Positions 16,180-25,454 of a stretch of DNA of 64,000 nucleotides are shown in pieces. Numbering within the stretch: position 1 is the first letter of the stretch; each line of letters begins with the position of its first letter. Under the pieces are notes generated by a model, which was not told the origin of the DNA, searched no databases, and worked only from the letters and a program-made list of their open reading frames with translations. This DNA is from Mycolicibacterium gadium (GTDB lineage Bacteria; Actinomycetota; Actinomycetes; Mycobacteriales; Mycobacteriaceae), in NCBI RefSeq assembly GCF_010728925.1, contig NZ_AP022608.1:5394001-5458000 (forward strand). The letters are read 5' to 3'. A program made the position numbers and the translations under genes.

Positions 16180-17138
16180 CTGTGCTAATTGAACAGCCAA
16201 CGGAGCTGGCCGCCACCGATATCGCGGCACACCCTTGGCTGGCCGACAACAGCTGGAGCCGGCCCATGTGGACGATCGAAGAACTCGTGGCCGCGAAGGG
16301 ATCCCGCACCATCTCGGTGGTGCTGCCCGCCCTCAACGAGGAAGAGACGGTCGCAAGCGTCGTCGAGACCATCACGCCGCTGCTCGGCGGCCTGGTCGAT
16401 GAGCTCATCGTGCTTGATTCCGGATCGACCGACGACACCGAGATCCGCGCGCTGGCCGCCGGTGCGAGGGTGATCAGCCGCGAGGTGGCCCTGCCCGAGG
16501 TCGCACCGCAGCCGGGCAAAGGCGAGGTGCTGTGGCGCTCGCTGGCCGTGACGACCGGCGACATCGTCGTGTTCGTCGACTCCGACCTGATCGACCCCGA
16601 CCCCATGTTCGTCCCCAAACTCCTGGGTCCGCTGCTCACGGCTGAGGGTGTGCATCTGGTCAAGGGGTTCTACCGGCGGCCGCTGAAGGTCAGCGGCAGC
16701 GAGGACGCCAACGGCGGCGGGCGTGTCACCGAGCTCGTGGCCAGGCCGCTGCTCGCCGCGTTGCGCCCCGAACTGACCTGCTTGCTGCAGCCCCTGGGCG
16801 GCGAATACGCGGGCACCCGTGAGCTGCTGACCTCGGTGCCGTTCGCACCCGGCTACGGGGTGGAGATCGGCCTGCTGGTGGATACGTACGACCGCCTCGG
16901 CCTGAATGCGATAGCGCAGGTGAACCTCGGCGTCCGGGAGCACCGCAACCGGCCGCTGACCGAGCTCGCCGCGATGAGCCGACAGGTCATCGCGACCCTG
17001 TTGTCGCGATGCGGAGTGCCGGATTCCGGTGTCGGCCTGACCCAGTTCTTCGCCGACGGCGACGGTTTCACACCGCGCACCTCAGAGGTGTCGCTCGTCG
17101 ACCGGCCGCCGATGAAGACCCTGCGGCCAGGCTTGTAG
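16176..17138 (+). CDS. gpgS: Glucosyl-3-phosphoglycerate synthase
   Basis: 320 aa GT-A fold glycosyltransferase (GT81) that joins glucose from a nucleotide sugar to 3-phosphoglycerate, the first step of methylglucose lipopolysaccharide synthesis. The fold is visible as TISVVLPALNEEETVASVV, ELIVLDSGSTDDT, and the metal-binding DSD in VFVDSDLIDPDP. Substrate-site block GEYAGTRELL and a C-terminal VREHRNRPL follow. The start codon overlaps the folP2 stop (ATGA). Same order as Rv1207-Rv1208. Confidence 0.95.
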   Translation: MTVLIEQPTELAATDIAAHPWLADNSWSRPMWTIEELVAAKGSRTISVVLPALNEEETVASVVETITPLLGGLVDELIVLDSGSTDDTEIRALAAGARVISREVALPEVAPQPGKGEVLWRSLAVTTGDIVVFVDSDLIDPDPMFVPKLLGPLLTAEGVHLVKGFYRRPLKVSGSEDANGGGRVTELVARPLLAALRPELTCLLQPLGGEYAGTRELLTSVPFAPGYGVEIGLLVDTYDRLGLNAIAQVNLGVREHRNRPLTELAAMSRQVIATLLSRCGVPDSGVGLTQFFADGDGFTPRTSEVSLVDRPPMKTLRPGL

Positions 17139-17185
17139 GCGCGGGGGCGCGGTGCCTGTCGGAGGCATCGGGCAGTATCGATGAC

Positions 17186-17560
17186 GTGACGCTGGTTCTG
17201 CTGTATCTGGTCGTGCTGGTTCTGATCGCCATCGTGCTGTTCGCACTGGGCAGCGTGCTCTTCGGACGTGGCGAGTCGTTGCCGCCGTTGCCGCGCGATA
17301 CGACGGCTACGGTATTCCCGGCCTCCGGCGTCACCGGCGCCGATGTCGAGGCCGTCAAGTTTAGCCAGACCCTGCGCGGTTACAAGACCAGTGAGGTGGA
17401 CTGGGTGCTCGACCGACTGGCCCAGGAGCTCGACCTGGTGCGCGGGCAGCTGGCCGCGGTCCGTGCGGCTCACGGGATCGAAGACGACGTCGGGGATCCG
17501 CGCCACATCGAGGGTGGAGCGCACGCGCTGCCGTCGTCGGAGGCCGAGGGCGAATCGTGA
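17186..17560 (+). CDS. DivIVA-domain membrane protein (Rv1209-like)
   Basis: 124 aa. A single N-terminal membrane helix (TLVLLYLVVLVLIAIVLFALG) is followed by FGRGESLPPLP, a short linker, and a DivIVA-type motif GYKTSEVDWVLDRLAQELDLV that should start a coiled coil. Such proteins probably associate with the polar Wag31/DivIVA machinery; the precise role is unknown. GTG 17186 gives the conserved TLVLLYL start. Its stop overlaps the tagA start (GTGA). Confidence 0.85.
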   Translation: MTLVLLYLVVLVLIAIVLFALGSVLFGRGESLPPLPRDTTATVFPASGVTGADVEAVKFSQTLRGYKTSEVDWVLDRLAQELDLVRGQLAAVRAAHGIEDDVGDPRHIEGGAHALPSSEAEGES

Positions 17561-18138
17561 CCGCGGACGATCGTGTCCGGTGTGCGTGGATCGACGAATC
17601 GCGCTTGTCGCCAGACGATTTCGTGCTTTACCGGGATTACCACGACACCGAGTGGGGCCGGCCGCTGCGCGACTCGACTGCACTGTTCGAGCGCGTGACG
17701 CTGGAGGCGTTCCAAAGCGGCCTGTCGTGGCTGATCATCCTGCGCAAGCGGGAGAACTTCCGTCGCGCGTTTCACCAGTTCGACGTCGAGCGCGTCGCAC
17801 GCTACCGCGACCGCGACATCGCCAGGTTGATGGAGGACGCCGGCATCGTGCGTAACCGCGCGAAGATCGAGGCGACCATCGCCAACGCCCGCGCAGTCGC
17901 TGATCTGGATGTGGACTTCGGCGAGTTGCTGTGGTCGTTCGCGCCGTCACAGCGGCCACGTCCGGCCGCCATGTCAGATGTCCCGGCGGTCACCCCGGAG
18001 TCGACCGCGATGGCCAAGGAACTGAAGCGGCGAGGCTTTCGGTTCGTCGGGCCGACGACGGCCTACGCCCTGATGCAGGCGACCGGAATGGTCGACGATC
18101 ACACGGCAGACTGCTGGGTTCCAGCGAGATTCCAGTGA
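17557..18138 (+). CDS. tagA: DNA-3-methyladenine glycosylase I
   Basis: 193 aa HhH-superfamily base-excision enzyme that removes 3-methyladenine. Zinc ligands are visible: Cys9 (RCAW), His29 (YRDYHDTEWG), His182 and Cys186 (DDHTADCW). The active-site region FQSGLSWLIILRKRENFRRAF and the RNRAKIEATIANA segment match TagI. The start overlaps the previous stop by 4 bases (GTGA). Orthologue of Rv1210. Confidence 0.95.
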   Translation: MTADDRVRCAWIDESRLSPDDFVLYRDYHDTEWGRPLRDSTALFERVTLEAFQSGLSWLIILRKRENFRRAFHQFDVERVARYRDRDIARLMEDAGIVRNRAKIEATIANARAVADLDVDFGELLWSFAPSQRPRPAAMSDVPAVTPESTAMAKELKRRGFRFVGPTTAYALMQATGMVDDHTADCWVPARFQ

Positions 18139-18262
18139 CCTGTAGAGGGGGCGTCGAGGTGGCCATCGCCGGGTCTTTGCACACGCGAAGCCGCGGATAG
18201 GGAACAATAGAGGGGTTCGTTAGGCCCACCGTGCGGGCTGGCTCATGTGGAGGGAGCACTCG
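18139..18262 (+). promoter_or_regulatory. Intergenic region before the DUF3117 gene
   Basis: This 124-nt gap ends with GGAGGGAG at 18249-18256, 6 nt before ATG 18263. Upstream, TTGCAC (18177-18182) and the A/T-rich stretch GATAGGGAACAATAG (18196-18210) could carry a promoter, but no hexamer pair is convincing. Confidence 0.3.
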
Positions 18263-18430
18263 ATGGCGGCGATGAAGCCCCGGACCGGAGACGGTCCACT
18301 GGAAGCAACCAAGGAGGGGCGAGGCATCGTGATGCGGGTACCGCTGGAGGGCGGCGGACGTTTGGTCGTCGAACTGACCCCCGATGAGGCGGCGGCCCTC
18401 GGCGACGAGCTCAAGGGCGTCACCAGTTAG
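18263..18430 (+). CDS. DUF3117 small protein (Rv1211-like)
   Basis: 55 aa; begins MAAMKPRTGDGPLEATKEG and ends with ELTPDEAAALGDELKGVT, the near-invariant DUF3117 sequence of actinobacteria. Function unknown. ATG 18263 is preferred to the in-frame ATG 18245 because the strong GGAGGGAG lies between them at 18249-18256. It stands alone between tagA and the convergent glgA. Confidence 0.93.
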   Translation: MAAMKPRTGDGPLEATKEGRGIVMRVPLEGGGRLVVELTPDEAAALGDELKGVTS

Positions 18431-18457
18431 TCAGCGCGTGCCCGTGAGCCTGCGCGC

Positions 18458-19621
18458 CTAGGAAGCCACCTTCCGATAGATCTCGAGGGTCTGCTCAGCG
18501 ATGTGCGCCCACGAGAACTCGTCGATACAGCGCTGCCTGCCCGCCTGACCGTATCGCGCGGCGCGTTGCGGGTCGGACACCACCGCGTTGACCGCGTCGG
18601 CGAGCCGCGACTCATAGCCCGTCGGGTCGTCTTTGTCGTAGTGGACCAGAGTGCCGGTGTGGCCGTCGGCCACGACCTCGGGGATACCGCCGACGTCGGA
18701 CGCCACCACCGCCGTTGCGCAGGCCATTGCCTCCAAGTTGACGATACCGAGCGGTTCGTACACCGATGGACACGCGAAAACGGTTGCGGCGGAAAGAATT
18801 TCGCGAATCTTCGAGATCGGCATCATCTCGCGGACCCAGAAGACGCCCGTGCGGCTGCGCGCCAGATCCTGTACGGCCTCGGTGACCTCCGCCGCGATTT
18901 CAGGGGTGTCGGGTGCGCCCGCGCAAAGGACCAGCTGAATGTCGGGGGCGAATCTGTGTGCCGCCGCGATCAAATGCGGGACGCCCTTTTGGCGGGTGAT
19001 CCGCCCGACGAACGCGACGATCGGCCGGGTCATGTCGACGCCGAGTTCGGCGAGCACCGACTCGCCCGGTTCGGGCGGGGCCGGGTACCACACCTCGGTG
19101 TCGATCCCGTTGCGCACCACGTGCACCCGGTTCGGGTCAAGCGCGGGATAGGTGCTCAGCACGTCGTCGCGCATGCCCGAGCTGACGGCGATCACCGCGT
19201 CGGCTGCTTCCACCGCCGTCTTCTCCACCCAGGACGACACCCGGTATCCACCGCCGAGCTGTTCTGCCTTCCACGGCCGCATCGGCTCCAGAGAGTGTGC
19301 GGTCAGCACATGTGGAACGCCGTACAGCAGTGCGGCCAGGTGGCCCGCTATCCCGGCGTACCAGGTGTGGGAATGCACCACGTTGGCATGACCCGAGGTG
19401 TTGACCATGCTGAGGTCCGCCGACAACGTGGACAGGGCGGGGTTGGCGCCCAGCAACGTGGGATCGGGTTGCGCGACGATCGCGCCTTCGCGCGGTGCGC
19501 CCATGCAGTGCACGTCGACCTCGCATAGGTGACGCAGCTGGGCGACCAGTTCGGTGACGTGAACGCCTGCCCCGCCATAGACCTCGGGTGGATACTCCCG
19601 AGTCATCATCGCCACCCGCAT
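18458..19621 (-). CDS. glgA: Alpha-maltose-1-phosphate synthase / glycogen synthase (GT4)
   Basis: 387 aa GT-B glycosyltransferase. The N-terminal YPPEVYGGAGVHV loop, VVHSHTWYAG and the C-terminal VFACPSVYEPLGIVNLEAMACATAVVAS (donor-site E-x7-E) are typical of the GlgM type. It uses ADP-glucose to make maltose-1-phosphate, substrate of GlgE, and may extend glucan. ATG 19621 lies 7 nt after TACCGT (19634-19629), indicating leaderless expression. Divergent from glgC, which makes its donor. Same as Rv1212c. Confidence 0.95.
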   Translation of the reverse strand: MRVAMMTREYPPEVYGGAGVHVTELVAQLRHLCEVDVHCMGAPREGAIVAQPDPTLLGANPALSTLSADLSMVNTSGHANVVHSHTWYAGIAGHLAALLYGVPHVLTAHSLEPMRPWKAEQLGGGYRVSSWVEKTAVEAADAVIAVSSGMRDDVLSTYPALDPNRVHVVRNGIDTEVWYPAPPEPGESVLAELGVDMTRPIVAFVGRITRQKGVPHLIAAAHRFAPDIQLVLCAGAPDTPEIAAEVTEAVQDLARSRTGVFWVREMMPISKIREILSAATVFACPSVYEPLGIVNLEAMACATAVVASDVGGIPEVVADGHTGTLVHYDKDDPTGYESRLADAVNAVVSDPQRAARYGQAGRQRCIDEFSWAHIAEQTLEIYRKVAS

Positions 19622-19757
19622 GCAGACGACGGTACAGAAAAAGAGGGCCGTATCTCAGGGCCGCATCCTGGTTTTCGAATGCGAATAGGTGTCAATAACC
19701 TTGACAGACAGCTGCGAATGCCTAGCCCCGGTCGACGGGGACGGATAGGTTTGGATC
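19622..19757. promoter_or_regulatory. glgA/glgC divergent regulatory region with inverted repeat
   Basis: 136 bp between two leaderless-type starts: TACCGT-7nt-ATG on the minus strand and TAGGTT-6nt-ATG on the plus strand (19746-19751). Near the middle is a perfect inverted repeat TGTCAA-TAACC-TTGACA (19690-19706). Each arm reads TTGACA outward, so it is either a regulator-binding dyad or a pair of back-to-back -35 elements. The distances to the -10 hexamers (over 39 bp) do not fit use as -35 for these starts. Confidence 0.45.
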
Positions 19758-20972
19758 ATGCGGGAACTGCCACACGTGCTGGGTATCGTCCTGGCTGGCG
19801 GCGAAGGCAAGCGGCTGTACCCATTGACCGCCGATCGGGCCAAGCCCGCGGTCCCGTTCGGCGGTGCGTACCGGCTGATCGACTTCGTGTTATCGAATCT
19901 CGTCAATGCACGATATTTGAAGATCTGCGTTCTGACGCAATACAAATCGCATTCGCTGGACCGTCACATTTCGCAGAACTGGAGGCTTTCGGGGCTTGCC
20001 GGCGAGTACATCACCCCGGTGCCCGCCCAGCAGCGCCTAGGTCCACGGTGGTACACCGGTTCCGCTGACGCCATCCTGCAGTCGCTGAACCTCGTCTACG
20101 ACGAGGATCCCGACTACGTCGTCGTGTTCGGTGCCGACCACATCTACCGGATGGATCCGGAGCAGATGCTGCACTTCCACATCGAGAGCGGCGCGGGTGT
20201 CACCGTCGCGGGGATCCGGGTGCCGCGCTCGGAAGCGAGTGCGTTCGGTGTCATCGACGCCGACGAGTCGGGACGGATCCGCGCGTTCATCGAAAAGCCC
20301 TCTGATCCGCCGGGCACGCCCGACGATCCCGAGCAGACGTTCGCGTCGATGGGCAACTACATCTTCAGCACCAAGGTGCTCGTAGACGCGATAAAGGCCG
20401 ACGCCGACGAGGATCACTCCGACCACGACATGGGCGGCGACATCATTCCGCGACTCGTGAACGACGGCATGGCCGCGGTGTACGACTTCAATGACAACGA
20501 GGTCCCCGGTTCCACCGAGCGCGATCACGGCTACTGGCGCGACGTCGGAACCCTCGACGCCTTCTACGACGCCCACATGGACCTGGTTTCGGTGCACCCG
20601 GTGTTCAACCTGTACAACCGGCGCTGGCCGATCCTCGGCGAGTCGGCGAATCTGGCGCCGGCGAAGTTCGTCAACGGCGGCTCAGCTCAGGAGTCGGTGG
20701 TAGGCGCGGGCAGCATCATTTCCGCGGCGTCGGTGCGCAATTCGGTGCTGTCGTCCAATGTCGTCGTCGACGACGGTGCGATCGTGGAGGGCAGCGTGAT
20801 CATGCCGGGCACCCGAATCGGTCGCGGGGCCGTGGTCCGCCACGCGATCTTGGACAAGAACGTCGTCGTGGGGCCGGGCGAGATGGTGGGCGTTGACTTG
20901 GAGAGAGACCGCGAACGCTTCGCCATCAGCTCCGGCGGTGTCGTCGCCGTCGGAAAGGGCGTCTGGATCTAG
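19758..20972 (+). CDS. glgC: Glucose-1-phosphate adenylyltransferase
   Basis: 404 aa; makes ADP-glucose from ATP and glucose-1-phosphate. Nucleotidyltransferase core: [42 protein letters not shown], and [10 protein letters not shown]. The C-terminal part is a left-handed beta-helix ([29 protein letters not shown]) as in bacterial GlgC. ATG 19758 lies 6 nt after TAGGTT. Supplies GlgA next door. The TAG stop shares CTAG with the convergent DUF4126 gene. Confidence 0.97.
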   Translation: MRELPHVLGIVLAGGEGKRLYPLTADRAKPAVPFGGAYRLIDFVLSNLVNARYLKICVLTQYKSHSLDRHISQNWRLSGLAGEYITPVPAQQRLGPRWYTGSADAILQSLNLVYDEDPDYVVVFGADHIYRMDPEQMLHFHIESGAGVTVAGIRVPRSEASAFGVIDADESGRIRAFIEKPSDPPGTPDDPEQTFASMGNYIFSTKVLVDAIKADADEDHSDHDMGGDIIPRLVNDGMAAVYDFNDNEVPGSTERDHGYWRDVGTLDAFYDAHMDLVSVHPVFNLYNRRWPILGESANLAPAKFVNGGSAQESVVGAGSIISAASVRNSVLSSNVVVDDGAIVEGSVIMPGTRIGRGAVVRHAILDKNVVVGPGEMVGVDLERDRERFAISSGGVVAVGKGVWI

Positions 20973-21547
20973 GCCGGTTTCCGGCGTCGTCTGCGCACCA
21001 GGTGCCAGACCGCCCAGGCCAGCACGACGACGGCCACCAGCACCAGCACGGGGACCAGGATCGCCACGAAGACCAGCCCGACGCTGATGCCGTCCTCGAC
21101 CGTGCTCAGCACCGGCGCGGCGACGCCTGCCGTCGCCACATTGGCGGCCGGTCGCACCGCGGACTTCGTCAACGAGACCACCAGCGCGACGACGACACCG
21201 ATGGCGACGGGGATCCACTGACCCGATTGTGCGAAGGCGCCCGGGTCGGCGACGGCGTTGGTTTGCGCCGAGGTGCCCGACCCGAACACGATGCCGCCGG
21301 CCGTCGGGCGGATGAAGGTTTGGACCGCGTCGTTGATGGAGTCCAGCGCGGGAACCTTGTCGGCGACGATCTCGACGATCAGCAACGTGGCGACAATCGC
21401 CATCACCCAACCGTTCTCGAGCCAAGTCCACCCGTGGGGCAGGGTGACGAGGTCGGTGAACCGCGACAGCAGTCCGAGCGCCAGTAGCGGGATGTACGCG
21501 TTCAGTCCCGCGGCGGTGGCCAACCCGAATCCGGTCAGCAGCTCCAT
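20969..21547 (-). CDS. DUF4126 family integral membrane protein
   Basis: 192 aa with about four to five membrane helices. It begins [25 protein letters not shown] and carries [20 protein letters not shown], both typical of DUF4126 proteins. It ends in a basic cytoplasmic tail (VRRRRRKPA). Function unknown. ATG 21547 is 6 nt after CATAAT, a near-consensus -10. Overlaps glgC tail to tail by 4 bases. Confidence 0.82.
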   Translation of the reverse strand: MELLTGFGLATAAGLNAYIPLLALGLLSRFTDLVTLPHGWTWLENGWVMAIVATLLIVEIVADKVPALDSINDAVQTFIRPTAGGIVFGSGTSAQTNAVADPGAFAQSGQWIPVAIGVVVALVVSLTKSAVRPAANVATAGVAAPVLSTVEDGISVGLVFVAILVPVLVLVAVVVLAWAVWHLVRRRRRKPA

Positions 21548-21596
21548 TTACGCATTATGGGCATGACTTGTCAGTGCGCGTTCATACCTTGACCGC

Positions 21597-22608
21597 ATGG
21601 GGTCGAAACGGAATCGAAGCAAACGCCGTGCTCGGACGGCCGGTGCCGATCCATTCAGCCAGCTGGCGATGGTGAGCACGATGATGTACCTGACGGATCC
21701 ACGTCGAAGCAGTCGGTTCGGCGCTCCGGAGCCGCTAGACCGCGCACGTGTGGTTGACAGCATGATCGGGGAACCTACGGCGCGGGGCTCCGTAGTACTC
21801 GCCGTTTTCGCAGAGTTCCTCGCTGGTGTCGATGACAAGCTGGCGAACCAGGTCCTTGAGGAGCTCGCGGCGCGGCGGCCGCAGACGCCCAGATGGCTCG
21901 CTCAGCTCGGGCAGACACGGATCCACCGTGCCATGCGAGTCAGTCATGCGCTCGATCCGAACGACCTTGTTCTGCTGCAGTTTCGAGTGCCGAGCGTTGG
22001 TGAATTCACGTGTGCGGTCGACTTCGATCTCGACTATGCGAACTTGATCCGCCGAGTCGATATCTTCCGAGGACGCTTGGAGACGGTTCTCGACAGGATT
22101 GACGAACCGGCGACTGACATGCGCCACGAGCCAGTCGACCTCGCAGACGTTCGTGCCCGTCTAGACGCTGCCATCGAGTTCGAAGTCTTGATGTCGCCCC
22201 GTGCGGCTTCGGGGTGGCCGGAATACGGCGGGCTGGTGGAATGGCTGCTTCGAGATTTGCCGGCCGGCGGTTCCGCGCTCCCGCGGGCCGAGTGGAGTCC
22301 GGCTGACGTCGCCGCGCTCATTGCGAGGTTTTCGACATCACCGGGAGGTGCGCCAACGCCGGGCTGAACGATGGTTGTTTTGCCACCTGCTGGACGAAAC
22401 CGATCATTACTTCCTCGACGGAGTGGAGGTGGCCCCGGTCTTGCTGCGCGCGTTCATTCGGTTCGCGCACGATGACGTCGGCATCCGCTCGGACCTCACC
22501 GTTGAGGTGCTCGAGACGATCGACGCCTGGGAGGACAGGTGGTTCAGGAAGCTTCGCCGCAAGCTGGCCGACGACGAGGACCCCGACCTGTTCGGCAGGG
22601 CGGTCTGA
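21597..22608 (+). pseudogene. Frameshifted conserved hypothetical gene
   Basis: The first frame (21597-22367, 256 aa) starts MGSKRNRSKRRARTAG and reads sensibly to EWSPADVAALIARF near 22330. The natural continuation, REVRQRRAERWLFCHLLDETDHYFLDGVEV through DAWEDRWFRKLRRKLADDEDPDLFG, is in the +1 frame and ends at 22608. The switch lies at about 22330-22360. The intact product would be roughly 335 aa. I do not recognise the family. ATG 21597 is 6 nt after TACCTT. It could be a true mutation, a sequencing error or, less likely, programmed frameshifting. It abuts the decayed IS110 copy. Confidence 0.65.
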
Positions 22609-22650
22609 GGCCGTGATGACGGTGATTGATGCTCCTATCTCTGTTATGGG

Positions 22651-23865
22651 TCAAGCAGCGTCGATGATCAGGGTGTTTAGCCATTGGCGGTAGTTGGTTG
22701 CGAGGGTGTCGTCGCGTTTGAGGCCGCGTTCGAGTCGGGAGATCGTGATTGGCCAGACGTTGAAGTGTGCTGCCGCTGGCGGTCAACGTGATGTTGCGGG
22801 CTTGGCGGGCTGGACGTAGGTCGCTGTAGTCGTCGATGGGGCAGGGCTGGGTGAGGTGTCGGAACATCTCGCGAGCGATGGCCCGTTTGACTAGACGTAG
22901 GACGTCTTTCTTGCTGCGCCCGGCGGCCAGTTGGCGGGCGACGTAGTCGCGGGTTCGTCGGTCGTGAGACCAGCGGACCAAAGCGATGCGGTGCAGGGCG
23001 TTGTTGGCGGCGCGGTCTCCGCCGCGGGAAAGCCGATGCCGGTTGGTTTTCCCGATGAGGCCGGGATCGGTGCGACCCCAGTCAGCATGGCGAACGCTGC
23101 TTCGCTGCGTAGTCGGTGACTGTTGGTGCCGGCGGTGTTGAGCAGTTGGGCGGCGGTGTCGGGGCCCACTCCGTAGGCCGCCCGCAAAGCGGGGTTGAGC
23201 GCGGCGGTCAAGGCGTCGAGCTCAGCGGTCAGCTCACGGTCTTGGCGCTCGAGGTACCCGATGCGCTGCGCGAGCGCTTTGCAGGCGATCAGCACCGACA
23301 CCGTTGTGGGGTTCTCGTGTGCGCTGGGGCGGCAGCCGGCCAGCGCTTCGACCAGACGCAGGGTGGTGGGGTAACGGCGCTAGCGTTCCCGAAGGTCGGC
23401 CGGGGCGGTCACGAGCAGGTCCTTGATCTGCTGGATAGCCGCGGTGCGGGCTTTGATCGCGCCGCGACGAGCGATCAGCAGCGCTTTGAGGGCCCCGGTG
23501 TGGGGGTCTTTGGGCACGGCAAGGCCGTGGCCGGCCAACACCGCACGAGCAGCGCTATAAGCATCGAGAGGGTCGGATTTGCCTTGGCGGCGCCGCGCCG
23601 AGCGGTCGGGACGGTTGACCTCGACGACGTGAATGTCGTTGATCTGCAATGCTTGTGTCAAGCCTGCACCGTAGGAGCTGGTGCCCTCAACACCGACAGC
23701 GACGACCTCGCCGAAACTACGCGCCCAGCAGATCGCGGCCCAGTAGCCGCTCGGGTTGGTACGGAATTCGGCATCGCCAAGCAGTCCGCCGGTATCGGTG
23801 ATCGCAGCCACGTGGATGGTGTCGAGGTGGGTGTCAGCGCCGATGACGACGCGGCGTGGGGATGT
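22651..23865 (-). pseudogene. IS110-family transposase, inactivated by an amber codon and two frameshifts
   Basis: Read from GTG 23865 the protein begins TSPRRVVIGADTHLDTIHVAAI and carries the DEDD-type RuvC-like residues (GADTHLD, VGVEGTSSYG, KSDPLDAYSAARA). An in-frame TAG at 23382-23380 interrupts it after LRER. The same frame resumes with the Transposase_20 part (AAYGVGPDTAAQLL, GVAPIPASSGK). A one-base loss in the A-run near 23050 moves KTNRHRLSRGGDRAANNALH into another frame, and a second shift near 22785 moves the tail FNVWPITISRLERGLKRDD, ending at TGA 22651. With three lesions the element is dead unless supplied in trans. Confidence 0.85.
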
Positions 23866-24000
23866 CACGATGGTGGTGTCCTCTCCGTGCAATGAACCGT
23901 GCGGCCGAGTGACAACCCGGTAGGGCGGGCAGACAAGACATTGATGAGGCAGCGGACAGGCTCCTGATTAAGTCATGTCCGCCCTACCAGGGCTGTTGTG
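23866..24000 (-). ncRNA. IS110 5' non-coding end, candidate bridge-RNA locus
   Basis: Upstream of the transposase start is a non-coding stretch with a perfect 10-bp inverted repeat, GGTAGGGCGG (23919-23928) and CCGCCCTACC (23979-23988), enclosing 50 bases. IS110-group elements encode a structured bridge RNA in this position, between the left end and the recombinase gene. The hairpin and position fit, but loops matching donor and target sequences cannot be checked here, and the recombinase is broken. Exact IS ends are not resolved. From about 24001 to 24149 I see no feature. Confidence 0.35.
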
Positions 24001-24149
24001 GTACTTGCCCGCACGTCGCCGGTGAGACAAATCAATTGGAAGACAACCCAGCAGGGCGCCAGTCAGAGGCCGAGTCATCACCGGCAGCGAACGAGCAAGA
24101 CCATCCTCACCCGAACCCGTTTAACGGAATCAATGTCGGGGCCGCGATG

Positions 24150-24170
24150 TAGAGTCGAAAGTATGTTCGA
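24150..24170 (+). promoter_or_regulatory. LexA (SOS) box overlapping a leaderless start
   Basis: TCGAAAGTATGTTCGA at 24155-24170 matches the mycobacterial LexA box TCGAAC-N4-GTTCGA with one mismatch. It overlaps the TAGAGT -10 (24150-24155) by one base and covers ATG 24163, which lies exactly 7 nt after that hexamer. LexA bound here would block both polymerase and the start site. Confidence 0.72.
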
Positions 24171-25449
24171 ATCCCGCGCCGTCGCCGACCCACTCGCCTA
24201 TGAGGCGTCGCTGGTCGACCGTATCGCGGAGCTCGAACGCGGCAAGGCCGCCGCGGCTGCCGAACAGGCCAGGGTCACCGCCGAACTCGACGTGGCCCGC
24301 CGCACTCGCGAGGCGGCCGAAGGCGTGCCCGGCGCTAAACGTGGGCGCGGACTCGCCGCCGAGATCGCGCTCGCCCGCCACGATTCCCCCAACCGGGGCG
24401 GCCGGCATCTCGGCTTCGCCCGGGCGCTCGTCCACGAGATGCCCCACACCCTCTCGGCGTTGGAAGCCGGTGCGCTCTCCGAATGGCGTGCGACCCTGAT
24501 CGTGCGCGAGTCGGCGTGCCTTTCGCTCGAGGACCGCCGAACCCTGGATGCCCGGATGTGCGCCGACCAGTCTGCATTGGAGGGCCTCGGCGACAAGCGG
24601 ATTGAGGCTGACGCCAAGGCCATTGCTTACGAACTCGATCCGCAGGTTGTCGTGGACAAGGCGGTCCGCGCTCAATCCGAGCGCACCGTTACCGTCCGGC
24701 CGGCCCCCGACGCGATGACCTACGTGACCGCTCTACTCCCCATGGCGCAGGGTGTGTCTGTCTACGCCGCGCTAAAGCGCGAGGCCGACACCACTTTCGA
24801 CGGCCGCGGTCGTGGCCAGGTCATGGCCGACACCCTTGTCGAGCGCGTCACCGGTCAACCCGCTGACGTCCCGGTCCCCATCGCGGTCAATCTGGTTCTG
24901 ACCGATGAGACCCTGTTCGGCGGTGGCACCACACCGGCACGAATTCCCGGATATGGTCCGGTGCCCGCTGCCATCGCGTGCCGTCTGGCGGGCGACGCGA
25001 TCGCCGACGAGCAGTCCAAAGCCACCCTGCGTCGGCTTTATCGCCATCCCGATTCGGGAGCATTAGTCACGATGGAGTCCCGATCACGGCTGTTTCCAAA
25101 GGGTCTCGCGCAATTCATCGCGTTCAGGGACGACACCTGCCGTACGCCATATTGCGATGCGCCGATTCGGCATACCGACCATGCCACGCCGCACGCGCGC
25201 GATGGTTCCACTACTGCCGTAAACGGTCTCGGCGAGTGTGAGGCCTGCAATTACGCGAAGGAAGCGCCGGGCTGGAGAGTCCACACCTTCGACGCCGATG
25301 GCCAGCGTCACAAGGCGGTGTACGTGACGCCCACTGGCGCGCACCACGAGTCACATGCGCCGCCAATGCTCAACGACGTCGTCGTATTCAAGCCGAGTGC
25401 CGTCGAGGGGCTGATCGCCGATCACCTCGCCGGGCTGATCGCCGCCTGA
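24163..25449 (+). CDS. REP13E12-type DUF222/HNH endonuclease-domain protein
   Basis: 428 aa. The N-terminal 300 residues are the DUF222 domain of the mycobacterial 13E12 repeat family, with a short coiled coil (IAELERGKAAAAAEQARVTAELD). The C terminus holds an HNH nuclease motif: FRDDTCRTPYCDAPIRHTDHATPHARDGSTT, then NGLGECEACNYAKEAPGW, with the paired CxxxxC and DH/H residues. These genes occur in many copies and several in M. tuberculosis are DNA-damage induced. ATG 24163 is set by the TAGAGT promoter and LexA box. Its nuclease activity and target are unknown. Confidence 0.87.
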   Translation: MFESRAVADPLAYEASLVDRIAELERGKAAAAAEQARVTAELDVARRTREAAEGVPGAKRGRGLAAEIALARHDSPNRGGRHLGFARALVHEMPHTLSALEAGALSEWRATLIVRESACLSLEDRRTLDARMCADQSALEGLGDKRIEADAKAIAYELDPQVVVDKAVRAQSERTVTVRPAPDAMTYVTALLPMAQGVSVYAALKREADTTFDGRGRGQVMADTLVERVTGQPADVPVPIAVNLVLTDETLFGGGTTPARIPGYGPVPAAIACRLAGDAIADEQSKATLRRLYRHPDSGALVTMESRSRLFPKGLAQFIAFRDDTCRTPYCDAPIRHTDHATPHARDGSTTAVNGLGECEACNYAKEAPGWRVHTFDADGQRHKAVYVTPTGAHHESHAPPMLNDVVVFKPSAVEGLIADHLAGLIAA

Positions 25450-25454
25450 CCCTG

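Noticed and set aside
20973..21487. Plus-strand frames rich in Asp/His over the DUF4126 gene
   Set aside because: Typical antisense shadow of a Val/Ala/Leu-rich membrane protein; no start signal.
24001..24149. Search for a gene or promoter between the IS110 end and the 13E12 promoter
   Set aside because: The open frame here only extends the 13E12 frame upstream and has no homology-like content; nothing else is visible.
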